From Nymphaea colorata (lineage: Eukaryota > Streptophyta > Magnoliopsida > Nymphaeales > Nymphaeaceae): DNA of 64,000 nt. The notes below the pieces were generated by a model. That model was not told the DNA's origin. It was given only the letters and a program-made list of their open reading frames with translations, and ran no database searches. The DNA lies in contig NC_045142.1 of NCBI RefSeq assembly GCF_008831285.2, positions 11,670,716 to 11,734,715 of the forward strand, given 5' to 3'. Made by a program: the position numbers and the translations under genes. Below are positions 37,903 to 48,489 of the stretch, in pieces. Within the stretch, counting starts at the first letter, position 1, and the number at the start of each line of letters is the position of its first letter.

Positions 37903-38671
37903 TTTGACATAATACAAAAATAGCTGGCAAGATCGTTTTGGATCAACTTCAACTTGTATGTTTTAATTTGGATCTATTAAAAAAAGAATGAGGTTTGGGT
38001 GACAAAAGGAACTTAAATAAAGGGATGAGGTTTTGGTGATAAACTAAACTTAAATTAAGTTTGGTATCAATATTTTGTCCAAAGGAAGGTTATATTTTGG
38101 TGATATGGCATAAACAAGCTTCGTTTCGAATCTCATTTATTTAGTCGTTTGCTAAAAAATCAAAGTTTAAGTGTGTTTTCCTTATTCTATTAAAACTTGA
38201 ATCTGGTTCATCAACACTCTTTTTATCTTTTATTTTTTTATTAATATTTTTTTAAGATTTGCAATAAACTAAATAGTTTTTATATCACCTGATCTCAAGT
38301 CCTATAAGCCCTTACAGGACATTTTAAAAAGGGAGTTAATTTAACAGATTATTCAAACGTCTTTTTAAAGTGAAGTTATTGTTTGCAACTTCTAATTATT
38401 AAGTACACTTGATGCTATTGACCATAAAAGAAAGAGCTGTTTGAACAATAAGTGTCATATTCCTTTTCCAAACAACGGCGCATGAAATAATATGTCGCTT
38501 AATTAGGAAATTTACCTTTAAACATTAAACGGGACCAATACAATTTTAACTTTGGTCTCGCGAGAATTCGGAATGAATTTTACTTCACGCTGAAAAAAGA
38601 AACACGTATTGACATAAATATCATGAATAAGGTAATGGAGGTAGAAATTCGAGCTGGGAAAGTGACATTTT

Positions 38672-38901
38672 CAAGTATCGGGCCTGGGCACGGGCCATAG
38701 TTTCGGGTATCTGGCCTGGGCACAGGCCATAGTTTCAGACATCAGGCCGGCTCGAACCCTGTTCTTACTGGGCTGGCCCAGACTCGGTTCTTACTAGGCT
38801 GAGCCAGCCCGACACCCACCCTTAGTTAGGATAGAAGCTGGTAGACGACTAGTTCTCATTTCGAATCCTCAGGACATTAACGTCTTGTACGACAAAAAAA
38901 A
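38672..38901. mobile_element. hAT-type remnant plus SINE-like tail (copy 3)
   Basis: From about 38672 the text TATCGGGCCTGGGCAC... to CACCCACCCTT (38823) matches the 140 bp element at 25251-25390, but its left end is missing and a ~35 bp internal stretch is duplicated. It is followed by the right half of the SINE-like repeat with its A-rich tail (38824-38901). The left edge is the breakpoint where copy B intron 2 stops. Confidence 0.7.
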
Positions 38902-38931
38902 TAGTAACATATGCAAATTAAAGCATAACAG

Positions 38932-39663
38932 TAGGCCTATGCATTAGGCCGGGCCGCCATCGGGTACCTGCTACCCGGCCCGGTTCGGGTCGGGTCCAGG
39001 CCTTAATTTTTTTTTTTGAATCGGCTTTTAACCCCGTTGTGCCAGGCCCAGCCCACCCGACATCATAACGGGCCGGGTCCGGGTTAACAAATCGATCCGT
39101 TGGGGCCCGTTGGGCCGGTTACATTTTGATTTCTAGGGTTTTCATTTGGGTTTTCGTTTGGACTTTAAAAAGAGACTGAACCACCGCCACCGTCACTGCA
39201 TGCCCGGCCGTCCGCCACAGCCACCATCAACCTTCAGTCTGCCGCCATTGACTTCCGGTCCGCCGCCGTCGACCTTCAAGGAAACCCAAACAGGGAGGGT
39301 GGGAGAGACTCAGAGAGAGAAAAACGGAAAGAAGGAAACCTGTGCTGCGCCGCCTCCTTCCTTCTCCTCGGTTTCTATTCTTCCTCTTCATTTCCGCCTC
39401 CTTCCTTCTCTGTTTGTTCTCTCTTTCATCAAACTCAAAACACCCTCGGTCTCTCCACTGCTGCCGTCTTGGATCCAGACCTGATGGCTGGGCCTGCCCA
39501 GCCCGACCCACCCGGCTACCAATTTAAAGGCTGGGCCAGGCCGGGCCTCGGAATGGGAAGACGGGCTGGATACCCAGCCTGGGCCAGGTATTGGGCTGGT
39601 CAGATTTGACTCGTTTTCTTAATAACACTTTCAAATCAGGGCCCGGCCCGATGCCCAGGCCTA
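38932..39663. mobile_element. hAT-type non-autonomous element, 732 bp
   Basis: Ends are TAGGCCTATGCATTAGGCC on the left and GATGCCCAGGCCTA on the right, imperfect inverted repeats. Flanks are CATAACAG (38924-38931) and CATAGCAG (39664-39671), an 8 bp duplication with one mismatch. The inside is very GC-rich, with proline-rich open frames on both strands that reflect composition and not a transposase. The empty site is seen at 31811 (GCATAGCAGGGG), and a truncated relative at 25502. Confidence 0.85.
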
Positions 39664-39671
39664 CATAGCAG

Positions 39672-40805
39672 GAATGGCACCCTTAAGCATGCATCTAAGG
39701 CGCAGGCTTTGTATCATACAAAAACGCTTCGATCTCTTCTAACTGTTTGCATGTAATACTTCTACTCAACCAAATTCTTTGTTTTTGACTATTACCTACC
39801 ATAGATGACGCTTTGACGGATAAAGTTTAGGTGCATCTAACAAAAAGTTAGGTGCATCGCATCTGGCAAAAGGTGACAGCCAGATGTTAAACTCACACTG
39901 CCAAGAACTTTGAGACCTGGCATTGGACCCACTTGCCCAACTTCACATGGCAGGGGGACTAATCATTGAGGACAATTTCCTATCGGCCTCACCCAGCTTG
40001 TCCCCCTCCGCCGCTCCATCTACCTTTATTGAAAGTCTAGTGATTCACAGGTAATTTATAATCCTGTCATGCCTGGTTGGCGCCGCCATGCCTCCACTAT
40101 ATATATACTATATATATATATATAAGAGAGAGATCAGTTCGGGTGTTAACCCAAGACATTGGATATAAGATGTTTATTTAAAACTAAATTCGATCCGAAC
40201 AGAACCCAATGCAATGTTTATGTAAATCCGATCGAATATCATTCTTGAAGCCGATCTGATTTCTTAATCGGGTGTTAAAATTTTATTTCTATATTAGATT
40301 TTTTTTTTAAATGATTTGGTCGCACATCAGATTCAAATTGAATTTGTAACCGGTCAATCGTTCAAGTCAAAACATATTTCCGGTGCACAAACTCAAACTA
40401 TGGCAGAGAACTCGATTGGGTCTTGTATGATATCATGCCCAAGTAGATCTTAATCCAGCTCCAGTACTCACAGAATGCATTTGAAATCCATTTGTTTTGA
40501 CAACCAATATGGATTTTAAATCCAATTTTTTTAACATGATTTGAACGCAAAAAATTCTAGATCTGTCATCCGAATGGGAGAGTGTAACTTCACGTGTGCA
40601 GATCCAAAATCCATGCAGGAAGAAGAAAGTGACAAGATCTCACCTCAGAAGGCAAGCCCAAGCCCTAAAAAATGTCCAAGCAAATACGCAGGTAAGCCTA
40701 CATAAACTAGCCAGGCCTGTATAAGCTAAGGCCATATTCTCTCAAAAGACAGAAGGTTGGAAGAAAGAGCACCAGCTGAATGTAACACAGGACCAAAAAC
40801 ATCAA

Positions 40806-40845
<40 letters not shown>

Positions 40846-40880
40846 GCATCTGCCCATGTGCCAATTTATTCTCTCATGTG
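39672..40880. other. No gene; duplicated flank and CT microsatellite
   Basis: 39664-39900 matches 60437-60690 upstream of copy D (GGTGCATCTAACAAAAAGTT). 40100-40560 is AT-rich with CCGAT/ATCCGAAC words typical of decayed hAT DNA. A (CT)n run lies at 40808-40842. Confidence 0.55.
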
Positions 40881-41809
40881 TCTTTAATATTGTTGGTTCT
40901 GGCCTAAAGAGCACCAGCCGAAACCTTCGAAGAGAGTACTCAATTTCAGGCAAAACTTGTTTTAGTCGTGACGAGAAACTCGTTCCTCCATTTTCTCATC
41001 TCAGGAGACCATTTTTCCTTGGTAGAAATTGCAATGGAGATCTCGATGGAAAAAATTTGTTGGATGTCCAATCAAGTGGGCGATGATGATCTTTTCAAAC
41101 TAAATATTTTTTGATGTTGCACGCTAAAAGCTACCGGAGGTCAAGCGGATGTCACATCAATAGCAACCATGGCACTGTAGTCGAGCTTAGCATGTGTCAC
41201 ATATTATTCGGCTCAAGCTCGATTTGATCTTGAGTTCAGCTTTACGAGTTAGTTCAGTTGAGCTTTATGGGTGAGTTCGAACTTAATGACTAGTTTAAGC
41301 TCATGTCACTTTATTCATATTTTTTTCCTTTAAATGAAAATAAAAACAAAATAATTGTTAAAATTAATCCAAAATTACCTTAATGCCTTTAAAGATTACC
41401 AAACAAGAAAGGCACGAGTCAAATTGTTTTTAAATAAACCAAGCTGGTGTGACTCGAATTCAATTCATTTATAACTCAAATTTTAGCTCAAGTTCGACCT
41501 TCACTAGTTTTACATAGTTCAACCAAGCTGGCCGACTCATTACACATCCCTATATTCACAGTACCCTAACAACTATATTCAAATTATTTTTTTAGGTCTC
41601 ACCAACTACCGCACTCTTTTTTCCAACATATATAACTAAATTTTCATACATGGTCTCACCAACTACTGCACTCCTTTTTTCCAACATATATAATTAAATT
41701 TTCGTACACGGTCTCAACAACTCCCAAAGTCTCACTAACAACCAACAGGCTTATTCGTCTCACGGATCAGCAAACTAAAAGAAAGGAAACAAAGAAGTGA
41801 GAAGCAGGC

Positions 41810-42213
41810 CAGGCTATACGCAGCTCATTTTTTGGTTAAAGAACAAAAAAAAAAGTTAAAAGATTAAAAAAAAAATTTAAACTAATTTTAAAAAATCACA
41901 ACTTCCTCCGATTTTCTAGGCAAATATGTATTACATGCCCGAGCTACGTACGCAACTCACTTTCTGGGCGCGCACCCTGGTGCATAAAAAAATTGTACAC
42001 TAACTTATTTAGTGACCAAAATGCTCATAGTTAATGGAGAAAAGAATACTTTTTGTAAGGATACAAAAAGGTTAAAGGAAAAAAAAATAAAAAACTGAAG
42101 AAAACATTTATATTTTCAAATAGTTTCAAAAATACCGCAACTCCTCCTTTGGTGTTTATATATTTCGCGCAACCTGGGTGCACTCAGTGAGAAGAAGGGG
42201 ATATTCAACCGCC
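41810..42213 (+). promoter_or_regulatory. Conserved promoter region of reductase copy C
   Basis: About 400 bp before the ATG are shared by copies B, C and D despite heavy decay elsewhere. A TATA-like box TTTATATATT lies at 42155-42164, about 50 bp before the start codon. The start context ACCGCCATGG is favourable for plant translation. Two phrases with CCCTGGTGCA or CCTGGGTGCA occur near 41972 and 42172. No transcription-factor site is claimed. Confidence 0.55.
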
Positions 42214-44610
42214 ATGGATTCAAGCAAGGTCCTGATTGTAGGTTCCACCGGCTACATCGGCACATGGATAACCAAGGCCTGCCTGGCTTCTTCCAGGCAC
42301 CAGACCTTCCTGCTCACCGGCCCAACCACTCATGCCAGCATTCACAAGCTGCCACTCCTCCTCTCCTATAAGCAAGAAGGTGCTACGCTGGTAGAGGCTT
42401 CCCTGGACGACCATGAATCTCTGGTCTCCCTCCTCTCCGGGATCGACTACGTCATCTCCGCCATCGCCGAAAACCAAATTGAGCAGCAGCTCAAGCTCGT
42501 CCGGGCCATAAAGCAAGTTGGAACCATCAAGGTCTCTCTCTTTCTCTTTCTCTCTCTCCCCCTAGATCTCTCTTTGGCTTAGACCATAGATGTGTTCGTT
42601 GACAAATGTAATTGGCTCTATCATTTGGGTCGACTGATCTTGCCTGTTAGATCTTTAAGTTGCAAGAGCATCTCTTACAAATTTGATTTACTGATCAAAT
42701 TTGCGTTTCGCCTTTAAACTAATCAACAGCGATGCCCTGTGGGATTAATTAACAGAGGATGGTGCAAAAATTGTTCAGACCATCTTGTTCTAGACACCTT
42801 TTAATACATGAAAACAGAAAATGTGGCATGCTAAAACACGATTCCTGTTATACATATTGCATTTCGGGATCACCAATATCGCAAACTAAAGTGGTTGATC
42901 AGAGTTGTTTTTATTAGATTCCTGCTGTTTCGAGTTGCAGAGATTTCTTCCTTCAGAATATGGAGTGGACCCAGATTTCATGGAGCATTCCATCGCGCCT
43001 GGTTCAGTGTTGTTTGAGCAGAAAAGAAAGGTGAGGCGAGCCATCGAGGAGAGTGGGATCCCCCACACTTACGTGATTGCTCACTGCTTTGCCGGTTACT
43101 TCCTGTCCGGCCTGGCTAGTTTTGGCCGGTTCTGGCCGCCGGCGGCCAAAGTGCAGATCTATGGCGACGGAAATCACAAAGGTAAGAGAAGACCTTTACT
43201 TGAAGAAACACCAGAGTCGAGAAAATTGGCCCAAGGGTTTATGCATTGCCAACTTGCATTCCCTTTCTCGTGCTTTTGATTTTTCTTCCACTATGCCAGC
43301 TTACAAGTCAGGTTCTTTTCCTTCCCTTGGCTTACTTGTCTTTCGTCATTTCCTGAAATTAGGCAGGCACAATAATTGGTGTATCCCGTTCCTTTATGTA
43401 TAAAAAATCATCAACAATTAATTTCCCTATTTGACATAATAAAAAAATCGCTGGCAAGATCCTTTAGGATCAACTTCAATTTGTATGTTTTAATTTGGAT
43501 ATATTAAAAAAAGAATGAGGTTTTGGTGATAAACTAAACTTAAATAAAGGGATGAACGGTTGGGTTTCAATCATGCACTGGGTTTTTGCTGGTCACCCAA
43601 AAAAAGAATTAAGATTTGATGATGACTTTTTTTGTTTTTGAGTTTTGGTGGTCGATATTTCGTGAAAAGGAAGCTTATATTTTGGTAATATGACATAAAC
43701 AAGCTTATGTTTGAATCTTATTTATTTAGTCGTTTGCTAAAAAAATCAAAGCTTAAGTGTGTTTTCCTTTTCCATTAAAATTGGGAGTGGGTTCATCAAC
43801 ATTCTTTTTATCTTTTATGTTTTTAGTAAAAAAAATTAAGATTTACAATAAATTAAATAGTTTTTATATCACCTGATCTCAAGTCCTATAAGCCCTTACA
43901 GGACATTTTAAAAGGGGCGTTAATTTGATAGTTTATTCAAACGTCTTTTTAAAGTGCTTATTGTTTGCAACTTCTAATTATTAAGTACACGTGCTCTCAA
44001 TCATAAAAGAAAGAGCTGTTTGAACAATAAGTGTCATATTTCTTTTCCAAACAACGGCGCATGAAATAATATGTCGTTGAATTAGGAAATTTACCTTAGA
44101 ACATTAACGCGACCAATACAATTTTAACTTTCGTCCCGCGAGAATTCAGAATGAATTTTTTTTCAAGCTGAAAAAAGAAACACGTACTGACATAAATATC
44201 ATGAATAAGGTAAAAGTTTATAAATAAGAATATTTAAGTCTTCCAATTAGTGCCTTAGGATAGTTGGTGTAGTGGCATGTAATGTCAACTCAGCTATAAC
44301 GCTTGAGTCGATAGTCTTAGCCAGTGGTAATGGAGGTAGAAATTCAACTTGTGAAAGAGACACTTTTTAGGTGAGCAGGAGGATTAATGTACATAACTCC
44401 CCAAAGTGAACTAGGGATGATGACATAATGCGTCCTGACCCACCCAACCGATCCATTTGCGCTATGTCCCTTGGGGCGGTAGGCATTCTAATACCTAATA
44501 AAATGAAAAAAAATATTAATAAACTTAACTCCATCAAAGTAAATTAGCTGCCAGCTAAGTTTTTATTTTGTTTGCATTTTTAATTTCACCAAAAGCTGTC
44601 AATTTCAGCT

Positions 44611-44677
<67 letters not shown>

Positions 44678-46037
44678 TTTTGTCTAAGGGGCATTTTATT
44701 TGACCGAAGCATTGTGCGAGGCACTATCCCAACTAAGGAGGGGCAGGCCATGTCTTTGACTTGACCTTCTATTTAATTTTGCCAGGTCAGGGTTGGCAGA
44801 TGCCCAGTTTAATTTGGCAAACTGAACACGCTTTGCTTTTAGAAAGTATTATTACTGCCAGTTAAATATGTTTTCATTTCGTATATATGAAATGAACATT
44901 AAGGGAAAAAAAAAACTGCCTAACTTTCATTAACTTTTTTCAGCTGGCAAAAGAAGTATCAATTTTGCTTTGCTTTGACAAAGCTCAAACGGGTGAGTTG
45001 CAATGTGTTATGAGATACATTCTGACAATGAAATGGAAAAATATATAAAACATGGAGTTGTTCTAGTTATTTTACATGCCCCAGAAGGAACTATAGACTC
45101 TCTTTCTCTCTCTCTTTCTCTCTCTCCCTCTCATGGCTTGCTTGTTTTTTCACAAAAAAAAAACGGAATCAAGGATCACCTAGAACCAGAGGCAGAGACA
45201 CAATTTTTATATTAACATTGTTAATTATTTGTTCTGTTATATACATAGTGCCGTTTTGGAAATAGAAATTTGTGAATGAGTACACCTCTAGAGATTTTTT
45301 CTAGCTCCGCCACTGCCTAGAACTTTGAAATTAACAAATCTAACTTAATTTTTACATTGTTGACGATAGACCCAGATCTAATATTTTGCAATAAGAAGGA
45401 AGGTTTCACATGGCCAGAGCTACAAAATTTCATTAAGGGGCACCTGTGTAATGAAAAAAAAAAAAAAACAGCACCACACCTTCAATTTATAAGTAAACAC
45501 TTTTGTCAGCCTGCATGTGCCATTGCCTAGTATATAGATATATGTTGATGTATATCAATAGTTAGATCATCAACTTATTTACTTAGCCAAGGAGTTGGAA
45601 GTATGACCTTCAACTGGTAGGAGGTCCAGAATTTCAAACTCAAAGTGCGTTTCTTCTTAGGGCTGTCTTGCTAGTGAGCTAGTAAACAACACCACATTTG
45701 TAATACAATTTATCACCAATTTCGAAGTACAGTGGTTTGGATGGTGGAGGAAGACATCGGGAAGTACGTGGTGAAGGCCATGGATGATGTGCGCACCCTT
45801 AACCGCACCATCTATGTACGACCTCCATCAAACATCAAATCTCAGATGGAGGTTGTCAACTTGTGGGAAGCTCTTAGCGGGAAGACCCTACAGAAGGAAC
45901 ATATCACCGAGCAGCAATGGCTTCAAAATATACAAGGTAAGGATCTCCAATCCGGAAGAAAAGTTACACTTTTGTAATGCATTTTCTGGATCTATGCGCA
46001 TAGCTGCGCAAAAGTCAAGATAACTAAATTAAAATGA

Positions 46038-46079
<42 letters not shown>

Positions 46080-46168
46080 ATGCTGAAATGCTCCGGACAT
46101 CCGTAGACTCTAGCTTCTCACAAATGTATTGTGCATTGAGCTATGTGACAGTGGGAGAAATGTACGTC

Positions 46169-46199
<31 letters not shown>

Positions 46200-48163
46200 A
46201 GAAAATTGAACCGTGAATCTAACTCTACTGTGACATCTAGGAACATCGTATTTAGGTGGTCCATCATTTTGATTGGACGGCTAAAAAAAGAAAATTTTAA
46301 TGTTTTTTTTCCTCATCTGAAACTGCTTTGCCAAGTGGCCTCATTGACTATTCCCGTCATCTTCACTACCCAATCATTGTTTTCCAGCTGGCCCCTTTTA
46401 TAGGTGCATCTGGTGTCTTCCTTCTTCTGGCTGAGTGAGAGGTTCATCCCAACCACTAGGAATGAGACCCGAAGTTCCCTCCATTCTCCCTGCCTCCAGG
46501 GTCCTTAACTATGTCAGCATCAATGATGGCAGCAATGCACCCTTCAACTTGGATGTTGTGCCCTATGATTTTAAGACATAGGGCCATGCCCACATGAATT
46601 GAGCTAAAAACCTGCATTCCTTTAAGTCCCAAGCCTGACCAGCTACGTTATACCCCTTGAGGCTGGAACCTCCCATCCCAAAAGTGTTTGATATATTATA
46701 AATTTAATGAAGTTTACAAGTCCATAGGTGCCTGCCACCCAAAGGAGCTTCCTTTTCCTCCATGAAATTAAGCTCCATTTTAGCTTAAATGAAAATCCTT
46801 TGCTTTCTCCACTGCATTGGTTGTGGGCCTGCATTCTCACCTATGCAAGTGAGTTGAAAAGGGAGAGAGGACAGCATTAACTCCACAGACCATACTGGAG
46901 ATCCCGCTTAACTCCGTTAAGCTCTTAAACTAAACCTTCTTTTCTTTTTCATAGCATCTCCACAAAAGATCACCTCATATAGTTTTAACATATAAGAAAT
47001 AAAGCACAATTGAGACTAAAAGAGAAAAGGACTGGGAGATACCTAAAAACTAGGTCTAGTGGATCATAGTTACTTGTTGAGCAGATCAGATTTATAAATG
47101 AGAACTTCAGCCTTTTTTAAGTCCCTTTTTTAACAAATTCATAAAAACATATTTTCATGATCGACCCAAAACTTTCAATTATATAATCAGCTATGGGGGG
47201 GGGGGGAAAGAGAGAGAGAGAGAGAGAGATTTTCTGCAATGGGTTGTTAGTGACAGGACACAAAAGTAGGAAAGGGAATTGGATTGACAGAACATATGCA
47301 CCCATGTCTAGGGATATACAGCGAGCCAAGCTTTCTCGAAATCTACTCGAACTCACCTGTATGTGCCCGACTTGAGCTTGACTCATTTAATAAACAAGTT
47401 AAGCTGAAGCTTGAGTTAACACCTGAGTTATGAATGAGTCGAGTTTGAGTTACATGAGCTTGACTTGTTTAAACTCAAGCCAGCTCTTGTCTTCCCTGTT
47501 TATTAATCTTCAGCAGTATATCGGTAATCTTTGAAAAATTTTAACACCTTGTTTTGTGCTTTTCATTTTTATTTAAAGAAAAAATATATATGAATCAAGT
47601 GACATGCGATAGAACAACTTGAGCACAAGCCAAGTAATATGTGACTTGAGCGGAGCTGGAGCTGGCTAAGCTCGAGCTCAGCTCACTTCTTATACATTCC
47701 TTGCCACGCCCATGATCAATTAATGAATAATAACCATTTTTTTCTTGTATGACAGTGGTAGGGCGGATGATGAGGTCCCCTATAGGGGAAATTTTGACAG
47801 CAGATTCATCTCTGCATTGCTTAGGCCTACTTTTAAGAGCCGACATTGGTTAACTTCAACATTTTTGTCCAGTAAATGAACAATAAATGCCATTATTACT
47901 TCATATAGTGATCTGCATGTTTTATTCTTGCATGCCCTTGACAATGACCGAGTTCTGCTTACAAACGTTTGCATATATTTTTGTGTATATGTGCAGATGA
48001 GAACCTGCCGTGGGAGTTGAGACATGCATTTTCCATTTTCTATCACATCTTCTTTGAAGGAGTTATCATGTCCTTCCCCATTAACCATGATAATGAAGCT
48101 TCATCACTCTATCCTGAGGTTAACCATGTGGACATCAACTCCTATCTCAGTCGTTTTCTTTGA
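42214..48163 (+). CDS. Pinoresinol-lariciresinol reductase-like NADPH reductase (copy C, intact)
   Basis: Exons are 42214-42531, 42941-43181, 45733-45936 and 47997-48163. All introns are GT-AG with phases 0, 1, 1; the spliced frame is 930 bp, 309 residues, the usual size of the family. The PIP family (pinoresinol-lariciresinol, isoflavone and phenylcoumaran reductases) are cytosolic NADPH-dependent enzymes of phenylpropanoid, lignan and isoflavonoid metabolism. Seen here: GSTGYIG (residues 10-16) for NADPH; RFLPSEYGVDPDFMEH from 107; K134 in FEQKRKVRRAIE at the family's catalytic lysine; CFAGYFLSGL; YGDGNHK; YVRPPSNI; and EASSLYPEV near the C-terminus. The DPDFMEH and CFAGYFL-type blocks favour the PLR branch, but the substrate cannot be told from sequence. 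The start has a good context and lines up with the family. AATAAA at 48197-48202 may be the poly(A) signal. It is the only intact copy of four. Confidence 0.92.
44615..44675. repeat. (TA)n microsatellite in copy C intron 2
   Basis: About 30 TA repeats without interruption. Shorter AC/TA and TA runs lie in intron 3 at 46039-46078 and 46171-46199. Confidence 0.95.
45187..45315. mobile_element. hAT-type MITE in copy C intron 2
   Basis: The paralogue of 26230-26357, with ends CAGAGGCAG and CCGCCACTG. The same flanking 8 bp duplication CCTAGAAC is present at 45179-45186 and 45316-45323. Confidence 0.82.
46540..46668 (-). mobile_element. tRNA-type SINE-like repeat in copy C intron 3
   Basis: Paralogue of 27085-27210, again with A-box-like and B-box-like words on the minus strand, though the B-box is more decayed (AGCTCAATTCATGTGGG). 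About 500 bp ahead of it (46020-46540) is extra sequence not present in copy A. Confidence 0.45.
47319..47692. mobile_element. Ac-like hAT remnant in copy C intron 3
   Basis: Paralogue of 27999-28380, starting TAGGGATATACAGCGAG and ending CTCACTTCTTA. Present in both copies, so it inserted before the duplication. Confidence 0.55.
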
Positions 48164-48489
48164 CCATGTGCCATCGCTTGCTCTTCTTGTCTCGATAATA
48201 AATATCAATGGAGTTCTTGGTGTGGTTAACTCCACATTTCTGTTGCTTTGTTAAGAAGTTTTCCATGTGCATGCATTCTGATTGCTCATGAACTCTCATG
48301 TCTTTCTATATGTAAATGTGACTGAGCCGTACATGTAAGTCATCCTCAGCCATTGCTGGATTAGTGCTTAAGTTGGCAAACGAGCCTAGTGATCTCAATC
48401 CTATAAAGTGATTTTTCAAGGAAAGGGTTAGAGAAAAAGAGAATGAAGTTTTTAGTGCAGCTGAAAAAATAGAGAACCATCACACACTA

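Larger units (their letters stand above)
33479..38671 (+). pseudogene. Reductase copy B: exons 1-2 only, frameshifted (PLR-like)
   Basis: Exon 1 (33479-33796, 106 codons) is open and nearly the same as copy C, with the GSTGYIG nucleotide loop. Exon 2 (37094-37333) is 240 bp against 241 in copy C: one base is missing in the A/G run at about 37170-37183, giving a TGA at 37184-37186 where the catalytic-lysine region begins. FLPSEYG has become FLHSEYG. Intron 1 is swollen by a ~2.8 kb AT-rich insertion (34106-36862). Intron 2 runs to about 38671 and then joins a GC-rich hAT element, so exons 3-4 are gone. The TATA-like box of copy C (TTTATATATT) reads GTATACATATT here. It is a non-functional duplicate of an NADPH reductase gene. 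Confidence 0.9.

Noticed and set aside
39146-39527. Proline- and arginine-rich frames on both strands
   Set aside because: They lie inside the GC-rich 732 bp hAT element and come from its composition; no transposase motif.
44211-44326. Possible tRNA-like element (TAGTTGGTGTAGTGG, later GAGTCGAT)
   Set aside because: The B-box is too weak and no tRNA fold was visible. It is absent from copy B, so it could be a SINE or a simple deletion; not enough to call.
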